The translations under genes and the position numbers were made by a program. Shown here one piece after another: positions 12,575 through 23,579 of a stretch of DNA of 64,000 bases. The stretch is taken from contig NC_092801.1 in NCBI RefSeq assembly GCF_918797505.1, forward strand, positions 11,842,001-11,906,000. Direction: 5' to 3'. The first letter of the stretch is position 1. Every line of letters starts with the position of its first letter. The notes beneath the pieces are model-generated. The model ran no database searches, was not told the origin of the DNA, and was given only the letters and a program-made list of their open reading frames with translations. The stretch comes from Bemisia tabaci. Its lineage: Eukaryota > Arthropoda > Insecta > Hemiptera > Aleyrodidae.

Positions 12575-13069
12575 ACGAAGTCCCTTTCTATCCCGTGATA
12601 CACGCACGTCGCGTCGCATGTGAAAGTCTTTCTCTTTCGGCGAAAATGCGACACAGGAGTTCGGCAACCAGAGAGCGGGACAGGCGGGGAGCGGGGTAAA
12701 TTGCAGCTTAGAAGAAAGCGAGGAAATGAGCTGGATATAAAATAAAACCGGAGAAAATAAGGATCAAAAATTAAATTGAATGTTTATGCCGGGACATTAC
12801 GGGGCGCACACGTTCCGCCGACGCCGCCGCCGCCCAGAGGGGGAGGGGGATGCCGGGGGGAGGGATGCGACGCGGGGCGGAAAACCACTTTGCTGGAAAT
12901 TTGTTTCCGATTCCCTATTGGCATGTTTATGGGCGGAGCGCGAATAAACCCTGTAATTCGATACCGAAAAACACGGCGGTGGCGAAGCGAGGACAGACTT
13001 CGTTATGTTCGCACCCCTGCGCGCCGCACACGGAAGGATTCGAATCTCGGAACAAACAAAAACTATTCA
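12575..13069. other. G+C-rich patch, no supported gene
   Basis: Strong G+C enrichment around 12640-13020 with CpG-rich words (GCGACGCGGGGCGG). A 173-codon plus-strand frame starting at 12776 runs from here into the repeats of element L1, where it becomes a heptad-like SVRQTEL repeat. That tail is the repeat translated, so I do not call a gene. It could be a remnant of host promoter-like DNA. Confidence 0.4.
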
Positions 13070-13676
13070 CACCCTGAGAAAAAAAGTCCGGTCGTAGGTA
13101 GTTCGGTGTTCCATATGATCCCAACTATTTCGGTTCGTTTAACTGAACTCTCGGTTCGTCAAACTGAACTTTTGATTCGTCAAACTGATCTTTCAGTTCG
13201 TCAAACTGATCTTTCAGTTCGTCAAACTGAACTTTTGATTCGTCAAACTGAACTTTCGGAACTTTTGTTCAACACCGATATCTTTGTGACTAATTGAAAA
13301 AGCTCGAACTTTCGTATCTCATTAATAAGTTAAATGATAATACTAAAATGCAATTAACTTAATAATCGTAATAGATAAATGAGGTGTTGACTATGGGGGG
13401 AAGGGTCAATCTGAACTTTCGGGTCGTCAAACTAAACTTTCAATTCGTCAAACTGAACTTCCGGTTCGTCAAACTGAACTTCCGGTTCGCGTAATCGAAG
13501 TTTCGGTTTGAGTAACCGAATTGTGCGGTAAAGTGGCCTGACGAACAAAGTTTGGTCTTATATGCCGAACGGTCGGTTACACTAACCGAAAGTTCAGTTC
13601 GACGAACTAAATAGTTGGGATGATATGGAACACCGAACGTTCAGTACATATGACCAATTTTTTTTTTTTTCCAGTG
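13070..13676. mobile_element. L1: TIR element with arrays of a 21-bp word
   Basis: Left GTTCGGTGTTCCATATGATC is mirrored by the right GATATGGAACACCGAAC, with A/T-rich termini (ACCCTGAGAAAAAAA and TTTTTTCCAGTG). Between them are two blocks of a roughly 21-bp unit of the type TTCGTCAAACTGAACTTTCGG (13125-13262 and 13410-13520). The unit is self-complementary in part (GTTCGTCAAACTGAAC). No coding capacity. Confidence 0.8.
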
Positions 13677-13789
13677 CAGGGAAGAAAGCTTGGCTCATAG
13701 TAAAAAATCGAACTATCCCGGTTTCGGTAATCGAATTTTCCGGTCACAGAGACCAAATTTCAGTTGAGGAGCTTAGGCGCATAAGTGCA

Positions 13790-14040
13790 ATTCATGAGAA
13801 AATTGAGATATTAGTGATTTCAAGTAAAACTAGTCTTACTTTTAACGCGTATTCTGTGAAAAATTCGCACCCAGATGGTAATTTTCAAGCATCAAAATGT
13901 CAGTTCAAACTTTCTCTCTGCCATAAGGAGTCATGTAATTTCGAAACTTCAAATACGTATTACTCGAAATAGCAAAAAACTGCACTCATGCGCCTTGCCC
14001 TCCAAGCCCCTCAGTTAAACTTACCAAAATGCGGTTTTTG
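13790..14040 (+). repeat. X1: dispersed repeat shared with 27960-28240
   Basis: Shares ordered landmarks with 27960-28240: TTGAGATATTA, TATTCTGTGAAAAATT, CCATAAGGA, CTTCAAA and TGCGCCTTG. Parts recur around 29468-29700 in both orientations. Function unknown; no termini recognised. A 115-codon frame over it has no known domain. Confidence 0.65.
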
Positions 14041-14086
14041 TGACAGAAAACTTCGGTTTATACCTAACTCAAAAATGTCGGTGTTC

Positions 14087-14272
14087 GGCGGGCTGATTGT
14101 TGAAATCGATAGGAAAAGCGATCGACAAAGAAGACATAGGGAAAATAGAACGATCCTATTGGTGAAAGCGGGCGGTTGCAATGTACAAAGGAGGTAAGTA
14201 ATGGACTAATTAGTGGCAATCGACAAGAGACCCACGGTTAGTCCATCATTTTCTCCTTAGTCTATGTAAGAA
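14087..14272. mobile_element. C3: left half of a C element
   Basis: Starts GCGGGCTGATTGTTGAAATC and carries the family landmarks through GACAAGAGACCC and the GTCTATGTAAGAACC box, then stops without the mirrored right end. Confidence 0.75.
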
Positions 14273-14351
14273 CCAGCCAGAAAGGCTGCCCCTTTGGGCC
14301 CTAAGAGCGCCATATTTCGTCGTGTCCGTACTCTCTTCATATAGGTAGTAG

Positions 14352-14516
14352 CAGTGGCGTGGCGTGAATTGCGATGTATCGATTGCTCTGCCATTTAAAC
14401 CCATGGTAAAGAATCGATTATTAAGGTGTTCGCTGCGAACACCCTGTTTATCGATCCTTTCCCTCATGTTTAAATGGCAGAGAAATCCATATATCGCAAA
14501 GCACGCCACGCCAGTG
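14352..14516. mobile_element. G1: hAT-like palindromic element
   Basis: Ends CAGTGGCGTGGCGT and ACGCCACGCCAGTG. The 165-bp body is a near-complete palindrome with the central GGTGTTCGCTGCGAACACC. Other copies (G3, G4, G5, G8) have 8-bp target duplications, as in the hAT superfamily; none was resolved here. Confidence 0.9.
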
Positions 14517-14584
14517 TGCTCCAGGTACTGCCGCCTCGATGTTTCCTCAATATTGCGCGAACAATACAGCTCGGCAATACCACT

Positions 14585-14843
14585 TGGATTGCATTTTGCA
14601 AAAAGGAACCACTGGCATTGCAATGATGCTAAGATTGTGCAACTTCATCCTCTGCAATAAAATTGCGGAAATTGTGAAAAACTATGGAATTTAGATGGTA
14701 ATTTTTGTCTTAAATTTACAGTTTTTAGCGAGTAAAATAGAAACTATTAAGGGGTAATCGGGTTTTTCCTTCAAGACAATAGAAGTTGCACAATCTTAGC
14801 AACATTTCAATGCTAGTGGTTCCTTTTTGCAAAATGCAATCCA
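14585..14843. mobile_element. Long D-like element with GCATTTTGCAAAAAGG ends
   Basis: TGGATTGCATTTTGCAAAAA at the left is mirrored by TTTTTGCAAAATGCAATCCA at the right. CATTGCAATG and GTTGCACAATCTTAGCA occur near the ends in mirror orientation. The second copy is at 46270-46528 in the opposite orientation. About 259 bp, non-coding. ACTTGG-like sequence lies on both sides. Confidence 0.85.
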
Positions 14844-14872
14844 CTTGGAATTTCGCCTCCTAGACCATTCCA

Positions 14873-15278
14873 TTGAGCTGATTATTGGAATTGATAGACA
14901 AAAGTAATAGATAAAGAAGACATAAGGAGCGATCCCACTGTTTGAGGTTCTTATAGACTAAGGGAGAAAATAATGGACTAACTGAAGGGTCTCTCGTGGG
15001 TTGCCGTTAGTTGGACTGCATTTTGCAATAAGGAACCACCTTTTTTGCCTCATTTTAGAAAGAACATTTACGTCATTGGTTTCCCTGTGCAGATACGTGC
15101 TTTTATAAAAGAGCCAGAGATAGTGGTTCCTTATTGCAAAATGTAATCCAGTTAGCCTATTACCTATACCTCCAGTGTCCATTGCAACCACCCGCATACA
15201 CCCATAGGATCCCTCCATATCCTTTTGGTCCTCTTTGTCTATAGCTTTGTCCATCAATTTCAACAATCAGCCCGCAGG
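14873..15278. mobile_element. C4: C element split by element D2
   Basis: The left end resembles CTGATTATTGGAATTGATAG and the right end is AATTTCAACAATCAGCCCGC. The sequence is continuous with the family except for D2 inserted at 15011-15150 within the conserved GCCGTTAG stretch. Confidence 0.8.
15011..15150. mobile_element. D2: inserted within C4
   Basis: TGGACTGCATTTTGCAATAA is mirrored by TTATTGCAAAATGTAATCCA, with GGAACCAC next to it on both sides. GTTAG flanks both ends (15006-15010 and 15151-15155), consistent with a target duplication of about 5 bp. The clean insertion into C4 fixes the boundaries. Confidence 0.85.
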
Positions 15279-15663
15279 GTGGACATGAACGCTGAACATG
15301 TTCTCCTATAGAAGACAAGAAAGAACCACGTTTTTGGGTTCTCCTTCAGTGTTAGCCGGATTTTAGGGTCGAATAGCTCATTGTGCGCCGCGGGGAACTT
15401 AACCCCGATCACTCCACGTAATAATAAAAATTTCTCGGTTAAAATGCTTCTGCTTTCGGATGTTTTGATTCACCGCTTGTGGTTTCCCATTCCGGGTGTG
15501 TGCTCTCTTTTTTTTTGAGGGGGGGATGGCGGCACGCTTGCGGGAATATGTCCCGTTAAGTTGTCTGGAGAGAACTTGGAGTAAACAGACGCTGGCGACC
15601 ACCCTCTCCGCTCGTAATTTTTGTCGCTCCTCCGATGTATAGTAAGTGCGTACCACCCCCATC
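15279..15663. other. No supported feature
   Basis: Unrecognised stretch with a short T run and G run at about 15509-15526. An 87-codon minus-strand frame has no known domain. Confidence 0.4.
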
Positions 15664-15914
15664 CTGCCGTGCCGGAAGAACGCCGTATGAGCCTTCAGTC
15701 GTTGCCAAGTTTCCTTCGATAAAAACCGACTTTACCAGGAAAATTGTGAATATTTTTTTCCAAAAATTTCAGACAATTGTGTGCGCAAATTAATCTAAAA
15801 TATCTTAAAATTTCATAGAAAAAGGTGCATGAATGTCGTCAAAAATATTGGTTTTATCGGAGGAAATTTGGCAACGCCTGAAGGTTCGTACGGTGTTTTT
15901 CCTTAGCACGGCAG
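15664..15914. mobile_element. E1: CTGCCGTG-ended TIR element
   Basis: Left end CTGCCGTGCCGGAAGAACGC, right end TTTTTCCTTAGCACGGCAG. About 50 bp inside each end lies GTTGCCAAGTTTCC or its mirror GGAAATTTGGCAACG. 251 bp, no coding capacity. Better-preserved copies show 4-bp target duplications. Confidence 0.85.
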
Positions 15915-16010
15915 TAAGGGCGTACCCCTATTTCCGCGTGAGCTCTGGAAAGGATGGAATTATATGGAGAATAGGGCTCACGCAGATGTTGAGATACGCC
16001 CTCGGAGGGA
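15915..16010. repeat. Small palindrome between E1 and G2
   Basis: AGGGCGTACCCCTATTTCCG and CGTGAGC on the left pair with GCTCACG and GATACGCCCT on the right. It directly abuts E1 and lies before G2. Confidence 0.5.
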
Positions 16011-16038
16011 CGACGTTTTGATGGAGGCGCATCTAGCT

Positions 16039-16197
16039 CAGTGGCGTGGCGTAAATGATCGATTATCGATATCTCGCCATTTGAAGATATGGTAAAGAAT
16101 CGATTACTAATGTGTCCGCTGCGAACACCCTTTCGATTTTTTTCACAGGTTTGATTGGCGTATCAATCGATAGATCGCAAAGCACGCCACGCCACTG
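16039..16197. mobile_element. G2: hAT-like palindromic element
   Basis: CAGTGGCGTGGCGT and ACGCCACGCCACTG ends; internal ATCGATTATCGATA; central GGTGTT-like inverted core reduced. Flanked by ATCTAGCT (16031-16038) and ATCTAGCC (16198-16205), a 7-of-8 target duplication. Confidence 0.9.
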
Positions 16198-16255
16198 ATC
16201 TAGCCGATGACTGGTGAGCGCAGATATTTTCATCGGTGTTCCTTACTGCCGTGCT

Positions 16256-16501
16256 AAGGAAGAACGCCGTATGAACCTTCAGACGTTGCCATATTTCCGT
16301 CAATAAAAACCGAATTTACTGCGGGAAAATTTCGATTGTTGTTTTTTCATTTTTCCCAGACCATTTTGTTCGCACTTTTCCCTAAAAGGTCTGAAAATGT
16401 CGAGGAAAAATACGCATAATTTTCCTCAAAAATACATTTTTTACCCGGGGAAAATTGGCAACTCTCGAATGTTCGTGCGGCGTTTTTCCTTAGCAAGACA
16501 G
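16256..16501. mobile_element. E2: TIR element
   Basis: Ends CTGCCGTGCTAAGGAAGAAC and TTTTTCCTTAGCAAGACAG. Flanking CTTA and CTTG suggest a decayed 4-bp target duplication. Confidence 0.85.
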
Positions 16502-17354
16502 CTTGCGTGCGTGGAAGAGGGTTGCATTTTCATGCAGCTGATTGTGTTTTATCTGAAGCGTATGAGGCATTTTAAAGCGATAGAAGCAAAGTTCCAAAAG
16601 CCTAACGCTTCTGAAACTGCAAAAAAAAAAAAAAAAAAAAAAAAAAAAGAATGTCACGTTTTGACGTAAAAAACTTTACGTGAACTTTTTTTCATGAAAG
16701 GCAAAGTTTGATTCAACATCGGCTGTACAAAAAAGGAGAAGAAATGCAGCTCCTTGCTTTCCTAGTTATTTTTGAAAAAAAATGTTCTTTTTATTCCAAT
16801 CTGGACTGTTCCACAATGATGTCCATAAAGTTACTAAATCAATACTACTACCGATAAAATGCTGATTATATTGCGAACTTGTGCTAAAATATTAGCTAAT
16901 ACACTTAGTCCGTATACTCAAAACGCTCAATCCTAGTCTACCGATCAAGGGTTAAATAGACCTGACACTTGATAATATAAGTATAATTCTTTTAATTTCA
17001 GTCTCAGAGACTTTAAGCTCGATAGAAACATTAATTTTGGCCACTTTTAGGTTCGATAGCCCCCTGAACTCCCCCTCTCAAAATGAGTTTTCCCTTATTT
17101 GGAGGTCAAAAATGAAAAGAGCGCTAAAAACTACCCCCAGTTACTAATTTCCATTAAAATTGATTGATAAACATTGTCATAGTGTTAAAAAGACGATTTT
17201 TTTCCTCAACTTTGGGGGTCGTTGCCCCAGGGAAAGCGTTTTTGGGGAAAAGAAAGTTATACCCCAAAAACGTCTCTTTTGGCCCAAAGAATCGACTCAT
17301 TCAATGTTCGTACTTAATCCTGGGGCACCCTGTATAATCAAGCACAATGGCATA
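16502..17354. other. No supported feature; poly-A tract at 16621-16648
   Basis: A 28-base A run ends a short open frame that begins inside E2, so that frame is not a gene. The rest is unrecognised A+T-rich sequence. Confidence 0.45.
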
Positions 17355-17595
17355 CACTGGGGAAAAAAAAAAAACATTGGATCTAGAGTCCAGACTCTTA
17401 AAAATATCGACAAGAAAAAGTATTCTTGATTCAATCAGAATCTAGTTAAATCAAGAACCAAGCCTCTTAATTTAAGCGGATTTCGTTTTGATTCAAGCAA
17501 AAATCCGATTGAATCAAGAGTATTTTTTCTTATCAATGTTTTCAAGAGTCTGGACTCTAGATCCAATGTGTTTTTTTTTTTTTTTTTCCCCAATG
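17355..17595. mobile_element. Y1: CACTGG-ended hairpin element with TA target duplication
   Basis: The left arm runs CACTGGGGAAAA, then CATTGGATCTAGAGTCCAGA. The right arm mirrors it as TCTGGACTCTAGATCCAATG and ends with a T run and CCCCAATG. TA lies on both sides, as in Tc1/mariner-type insertions. The body has TTGATTCAATC and TTAAATCAAG words. 241 bp, non-coding. Confidence 0.9.
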
Positions 17596-18037
17596 TACCA
17601 ACAAACTTATTAAACCACTTAAGTTAAGTCCTGATTGCGCAACTTTTACATGCATGATGGGAGGTGAGCGATTCTATTTTCAAGTCATCGAATTCGCGCA
17701 TCTGGATGGTTGCCCGAAAACGAGGAGCCAGATAGAAAATCCTCATAGACGCAATAACTTCTCAATTCAATCCAAATGCCTTTTCAATTCCGCGTTTCCG
17801 CGCCTCTCATAAAATAAGCGGCGGCAGATTCGATTACCCGTTTCCCGAATCCATCGGATGAGCACCGTTGCCCGTCCGCCCCGAATCCCCGCATCCGATC
17901 ATGCGGAGTAGGCGAGCTCTTAAAAAAATCGACAACGATGGCGCGGAAACCTGATATTAAATCGGTGTCTCCGATCCCCTCGGACTGCTGAATTTAGGAA
18001 CTCGGCGGAATCCGAATCACCCCCAATGTTCCCATGA
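17596..18037. other. No supported feature
   Basis: Moderately G+C-rich unique-looking stretch (around 17690-18000) without open frames of note. Possibly host sequence. Confidence 0.4.
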
Positions 18038-18083
18038 AAAAGAAAAACGCCGTATGAACATTCGAATTTTGCCAAGTTTCCTT
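18038..18083. repeat. E-family left-end fragment
   Basis: AACGCCGTATGAACATTCGA followed by TTGCCAAGTTTCC matches the subterminal E sequence. The outer CTGCCGTGC and the right half are absent. Confidence 0.65.
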
Positions 18084-18086
18084 CCG

Positions 18087-18314
18087 GTGCTCCCATTTTC
18101 CGGAATTATTACCGAATTTTGGAACTTTTCAGATTTTCCTGAATTTTTCCCGGAGCTCCTGAAATTCCCGAAATGTTCAAAATCTTTTGCATTTTCCGGG
18201 ACTTTTCTGGTACTTTTGAAAGAATCTAAAAAGAAATCCGGAACTGTTGACGGTCATGGAGAGGGAGAAATGGGAACAAAAAAGTTCCGAATCCCGGAAC
18301 ATTTGGCGGACATG
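18087..18314. mobile_element. W1: element of CCGGAACTTTTC words
   Basis: Begins GTGCTCCCATTTTCCGGAAT and ends near GGAATAGGAGCAC, giving short inverted ends. The body repeats GAATTTT, CCGGGACTTTTC and GAACTTTTC words. Similar words and a mirrored ATGGGAGCAC end occur at 39640-39706. Confidence 0.55.
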
Positions 18315-18802
18315 GAATAGGAGCACTATAGCTGTTTCCTTAAAAAAAAAGTGGTCTTCAATGTCATGCCTCAAAAGTTGCCCAACTTACAAATAATTAA
18401 AATTCTGTTTAGTTTTCTAAAATGTTTTCTTCTGTTGTTAAGTGTTTCTGCGATTGAGCCAGAAATGTTAGTTCCTGATTGAACCGATTATTTTCCAAAT
18501 CACGTAAGCGTGCTAATCTCTATTTTACTGGTATATCGGTTGTTTTTTCTTTTGTCTCTGGTATAATCAATCATATGTCTGATTTCAAAATATCCTTCTA
18601 AAAGAACATAGGTACATTTTTTGGAATTCGAAGATTGTCAAGAAAGCTAATGCAAAGGTTCTTCTTGTTTTTCTTGCATTCGCAATTTTGGCGCATGCGT
18701 GATTTGGAAACTAATCGGTTCGATTGCAAAATTTTCTTCAATTATGAATATAAAAAATAATAATGAACTATCCTCGTGTTCCACGTACATCTCACCATTT
18801 TC
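18315..18802. other. No clear feature; faint D-like end near 18450-18485
   Basis: GAGCCAGAAATGTTAGTTCC at about 18457 resembles the right half of the D family. Otherwise unrecognised. Confidence 0.4.
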
Positions 18803-19174
18803 CAGGGGCGGATCCAGGGGGGGGGGCGATGGCGGGATCCCCCCCCCTCCTGGAGCCAAAAAAAAGAGAAAGGGAAAGAAAGGGAAAAAGGGAGAAAAAA
18901 GGGAAAGGAAAAAAGAGAAGAAAAAGAAGGAAAAGAAGGGGAAAAGGTTTAAATTTTGTCTCTTGTGTTTTACCATCAAATTGACGGAAAAAAGTGGGGA
19001 TACTTATAAAAATATCCGACTTAATATTAGGAACTTCCAAGGTTAAAAATAGGCTAAAATTCCATCAGCAAGTGTTTAAATTCTCAACATTTTCCGGGGG
19101 AGGGCCCGAATCCCCAGTCACGTGCCTCAAAATTCGCCCCCCCCCCCCTGAATACTATGCTGGATCCGCCCCTG
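18803..19174. mobile_element. T: hAT-like element with CAGGGGCGGATCCA ends
   Basis: Left CAGGGGCGGATCCAGGGGG is mirrored by the right CTGGATCCGCCCCTG. Flanks CCATTTTC (18795-18802) and CCGTTTTC (19175-19182) form an 8-bp target duplication with one mismatch, supporting hAT. The interior has a purine tract (18858-18945) of GGGAAAAAG words. Frames of 73-115 codons across it are lysine/glycine or phenylalanine rich and non-genic. Confidence 0.9.
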
Positions 19175-19685
19175 CCGTTTTCAGGTTTGTACCAAAATAA
19201 ATTGCAGATGAAAATTTCCCAAATACTCCATGTTTCATCAGGAGAAATTCGGCAAGGTTTAAGGATCCATACGTCGTTTTTTCCGAAGATCGGTGGCGTG
19301 AAAAGCGGCGATTCCCGGGAAATCCGCCTCCGGGATATCCAGTTACGGCGCTTATATTTTCGCCGGCGATACTTAACGGTACCCAAGGGCTCGGTTCCTT
19401 TTATCCCCGCTCGTTTTTTACCCGCACCTTATTTTATAGCCCCTCCTTTACAACGCCACCCCCACCTCATTCTAACTCAACTCCTATGATTTAGCTCCCA
19501 GCGCCGAGGAGCCATATACACTCGCTCGGGCTCTTATAAAGTTCGACAGGCCGAGGCAATAGGTAAACGTTTCGATACGTTTCGGATTTTGTTTTTATTT
19601 TTGACACTGCTATAAAATCAAAACCTATTCTTTTCATAAAGTCAGAGACGGATAGAGCTCTGCCGTCCAAAGTAAAAACGCCGTA
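19175..19685. other. No supported feature
   Basis: Unrecognised stretch between element T and the nest starting at 19686. A 110-codon plus-strand frame at 19157-19489 overlaps the T terminus and has no domain. Confidence 0.4.
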
Positions 19686-20659
19686 CCCTGGAAAAAAAAA
19701 AACATTGGATCCGCCTGCTAAAAATGATGAGTAGGCTATTCAGAATTCGCCGACTCACATGAGTAGAATTTCCTACTTATATGAGTAGAAATCCTACTCA
19801 TATCACTAGAATATTCTACTCATAAGAGTAGAAAAGTTCAACTCACATGAATTCAATTTTTTTCATTTTTCAGAAGTGGTGTTTTTGACCAGGAGACACC
19901 GACATGACAAGTAAATTTGAAAAATAAGAACATTTTGTTCTCATAATTTTTTTGATGCGGTGACTAGTTTCTGAGATATCGGACACGGTAGATTCAACGC
20001 TGAACTCATGTGAGTTGGAATCTCTAGTCATATGAGTCGGCGAAAAGTGAATAGAGAAATGAGCTTGTTCAGCAATTCGTAATTCTTGCATTTTTGGAAA
20101 CTAGAGAGTGCACAGAGTTCACAGGAATTTTCCCCGATTTTTTTGAGCAATATTAACCCACGAAATACGAGTCCAAAAGTCCGTATTTTGGGCTCCCATT
20201 TAAACGCGCGCCGCTTGGCCCATCTCAAAATGGCGCCCATTTTCTCCGTCCGGCGGTGGCCACACTTTTGACCCGGCGTGCCGGCGGGTACCTCTGCATG
20301 CCTCTGCCGTGTGTGGTATTCTCGTATAAACAAACGAAGATTGATAACACAAATGATCCGAGCAACTCGAAATCTCTTAATATTAAATAATTTAAATTCA
20401 TTTTCGACTTCAACCAAGCACTTGGCAATAATATTCATCGTATTTTACAACCAGGAGCCACGGGCTATCGGCTCATTTTAAGGTGCATTCTGAAAATCAG
20501 TGTTACAAGTCCAGTGTCCAAACCCAGACTTTCTTCCTTTTCTTTTTTTTGACCATTCTCTTTTCATTTTCGCCTCAAATCAAATGTTTTGCAGTTTCTT
20601 TGTCTTGAGTATGTGGTCCTGAATTCATTCAAGAGTTAGAAGTTCACCATTTATTTAGT

Positions 20660-23084
20660 ATTATAGCCTTTTGACCTCTCAAGCTTTACCGATATGATCT
20701 CATGTAGTTCGAGGTTTCTTTGGCCCAAACCAAGTGATTACACATCTGATGTGTGTCTTATGGCTCTTCAAATTCGCAGTTTAGAACTAAATCAGAAACT
20801 ACAGTTACTTAATCCAGTTCTGCTCTCTTGTTCAATGTTTGTCATAAGTGTTTGTTCGTGTCTGTTCTTTATAAGTGACCACTGTAGTGCATATACACAG
20901 TTATGCTATCGGTACAGGTATTATTTCTTGTTTTCTACAGTCAGGACTTTCTCTTAAGCGCAATAATTTACCAAAGAAATTCACCTAGTTGCGTAAATAA
21001 TTTGGTGTATAGATATTCTGTTAATGTCTCCTTGCGGTGATGCAAAGTTTCTGAGATCTGTCATAAGTGGATTTTGCATTTAGACGGTCACTCTTGTCTG
21101 ATAAAATTACTGCTCTAGCAGCTTCAAATTTATACTTTGATCTCTGATTCATCACTAAATGACACTCGTGCGGTGTCATTTATCTTTAATCAGTTCAAAG
21201 CTATTTCGACAATGAATCATCAAAGGTCCGATCGAAGAAGGAATTTTCTGGTGAGTGCTGTGGCTGAACCGACATCTCAACTCAACTTTCAAAAGCATCC
21301 ACTTATATAAATTTATCAGGAAGTGGTAATGGTAAGTGGAAATCATGGTAGTGCTCGCTTCTTTCATATGCAAATTGTGCGCTCAAAATTTCAAAATCTA
21401 CTCACCTGCATGTACATTTGAAGAGGAATACGACATGATATGTAGCAGGCTACACTTCATCTATGAATAATACGTAAATTTGTCTTGAGAGCATTCTTAG
21501 GAAACTTCCACAATTTTTAGTTTTGTTCCTGAGAGAAAATTTTGAGATGACTCTGCTGGTATTCCCGGTGTCTTTTCAGAAATTTTGTACTTCATAGGTA
21601 TCATCATATACTTAAGTATCAACAGACATTGTACAAGACATAAAATTTATTTGAGGATTCCTGCTATATATTGTGTTTCCTGCAGCAATAAGGCTCATCA
21701 TATTTCATGGAATGAAGTAATCAAAAACTACTTACCTACCTACAGCTTGGTCAGTTTCATTTCTTTCTATAGTGAAGAAAATGTTTTTTTTCTCTCTATT
21801 CAAGAATTCAAGGTGAATCAAACCTGTCCAACAAAAATTTTAATAAAATCTCTTTGTTCAAAAACACCTAAGAATCATTTCAATGGTAAAGTTGCCGACG
21901 ATTCTTGTTAAAAGTCCGAAAGTCGGCTGGTTTACTGAATTTCTCAGGTACAGACGAATGGAAGGATTTTGAAAAGACATAGAATTACATCCTCCCATAA
22001 GATAAAGTCAGGAACATGGTTGAGGTTATCTGGGGATGATATTTGTAACATTTCGTTGCATGATTTTATAATCGAAGAGAAACAGAAAGTCTGAAACTTT
22101 GTGAATCTACGTAAGTGGTTTTCTAGTTAGGCTATGGTATTGATATGCTCGCTTTGTTATCAATTAATCTCCACAAAGGTAAGCATAATTACATAAACTA
22201 TTCCACAAGAGATGCGAATGTAACTTGTAATACCTAAGTGACTTTACAAATCTTACCTGTTAAACTACCAGCTGCCCGATTATTGAAAACTATGTCAGCC
22301 CGACATGAAAAAACATAGCCCTATCTTATTCATGCAATATATCGGAAATTGATGTCTTGTCGGGTTGCTCTAAGCCTTCAATAATCGACCTGCTGATGAG
22401 TTGCAAAATATTTCCACTTCCAGACGAATGATCATGTCTTGGTTCATGCTTTCAATAGTAGAGTTGTGATGTCGGTTCAGCCACAGCACTCACCAGAAAA
22501 TTCCTTCTTCGATCGGACCTTTGATGATTCATTGTCGAAATAGCTTTGAACTGATTAAAGATAAATGACACCGCACGAGTGTCATTTAGTGATGAATCAG
22601 AGATCAAAGTATAAATTTGAAGCTGCTAGAGCAGTAATTTTATCAGACAAGAGTGACCGTCTAAATGCAAAATCCACTTATGACAGATCTCAGAAACTTT
22701 GCATCACCGCAAGGAGACATTAACAGAATATCTATACACCAAATTATTTACGCAACTAGGTGAATTTCTTTGGTAAATTATTGCGCTTAAGAGAAAGTCC
22801 TGACTGTAGAAAACAAGAAATAATACCTGTACCGATAGCATAACTGTGTATATGCACTACAGTGGTCACTTATAAAGAACAGACACGAACAAACACTTAT
22901 GACAAACATTGAACAAGAGAGCAGAACTGGATTAAGTAACTGTAGTTTCTGATTTAGTTCTAAACTGCGAATTTGAAGAGCCATAAGACACACATCAGAT
23001 GTGTAATCACTTGGTTTGGGCCAAAGAAACCTCGAACTACATGAGATCATATCGGTAAAGCTTGAGAGGTCAAAAGGCTATAAT
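20660..23084. mobile_element. J: foldback element with ~613-bp arms
   Basis: Arms 20660-21276 and 22468-23084 start ATTATAGCCTTTTGACCTCT and end AGAGGTCAAAAGGCTATAAT, and by eye they are identical throughout. The 1.19-kb middle (21277-22467) has frames up to 108 codons without a recognisable domain. It sits exactly between the K left arm and the Helitron. No transposase is seen. Confidence 0.85.
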
Positions 23085-23204
23085 CTAACTAGTCTCGATC
23101 AGCTGTTTTTTCTGTCTAATTTTGGAGATTCCGAACTGGAGCAGTGTTGCCGCAATCACGAAATCTGTAATCCTCCTAATATATAATTCCGTAAGCCCGA
23201 TTTC

Positions 23205-23465
23205 TGTTTCGAAATTGCGCCGCGACCGTCGTGCACATACGGGCGTCGGAGGTGCCGGCGGGACCGTCCCGGTCCCGCGGGGTCGGGAAAAATGCGGGGA
23301 TCGCGCGTCGGGCCCCGCGCCCCTCGCGCCCTCCGAAAGATCGCTTATCCCGTTCGTCCCGCTGGGAGATGCGCGGTTTTTCGTTTTCCCCGTGCTGTTC
23401 GTTCTCGGTCAGCTGATGACTCGGCTGCCCGAGGCGTTCGTCGTCATGGATATTCGTCGTTTATG
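23205..23465 (+). other. G+C-rich block in the Helitron 5' region
   Basis: A markedly G+C- and CpG-rich stretch (for example GGTGCCGGCGGGACCGTCCC) lies between the Helitron 5' end and the Rep remnant. Overlapping frames of 61-114 codons have no recognised domain. It could be the Helitron promoter region or a captured host fragment; the sequence alone does not decide. Confidence 0.5.
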
Positions 23466-23579
23466 AAGAATTCCGATTTTTTCGTACAGTGCGCATCGTC
23501 TTTTGAATTTTGTTAATATTTGTCGTGTATGAAGAATCCGGAATTTTTAGTAAAGTGTGCGTATTCGTTAATATTGGGA

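Noticed and set aside
12776..13297. A 173-codon frame with an SVRQTEL-like peptide repeat
   Set aside because: The peptide repeat is the 21-bp DNA word of element L1 read in frame; 21 is a multiple of three, so an open frame is expected.
16621..16648. A transcript 3' end or processed pseudogene tail at the A run
   Set aside because: No polyadenylation signal, no gene upstream except element E2, and no target duplication recognised.
20028..20438. A 136-codon frame and its mirrored partner at 26666-26968
   Set aside because: Both lie in the K arms and are open on both strands in the mirrored copies; no domain. Better explained by the palindrome.
20694..23050. Two identical 87-codon frames on opposite strands
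   Set aside because: They are the two arms of foldback element J. Identity follows from the arm duplication and gives no evidence of coding.
23122..23466. A 114-codon G+C-rich frame in the Helitron 5' region
   Set aside because: Overlapping frames are open in this block because of composition. No known domain and no continuity with Rep.
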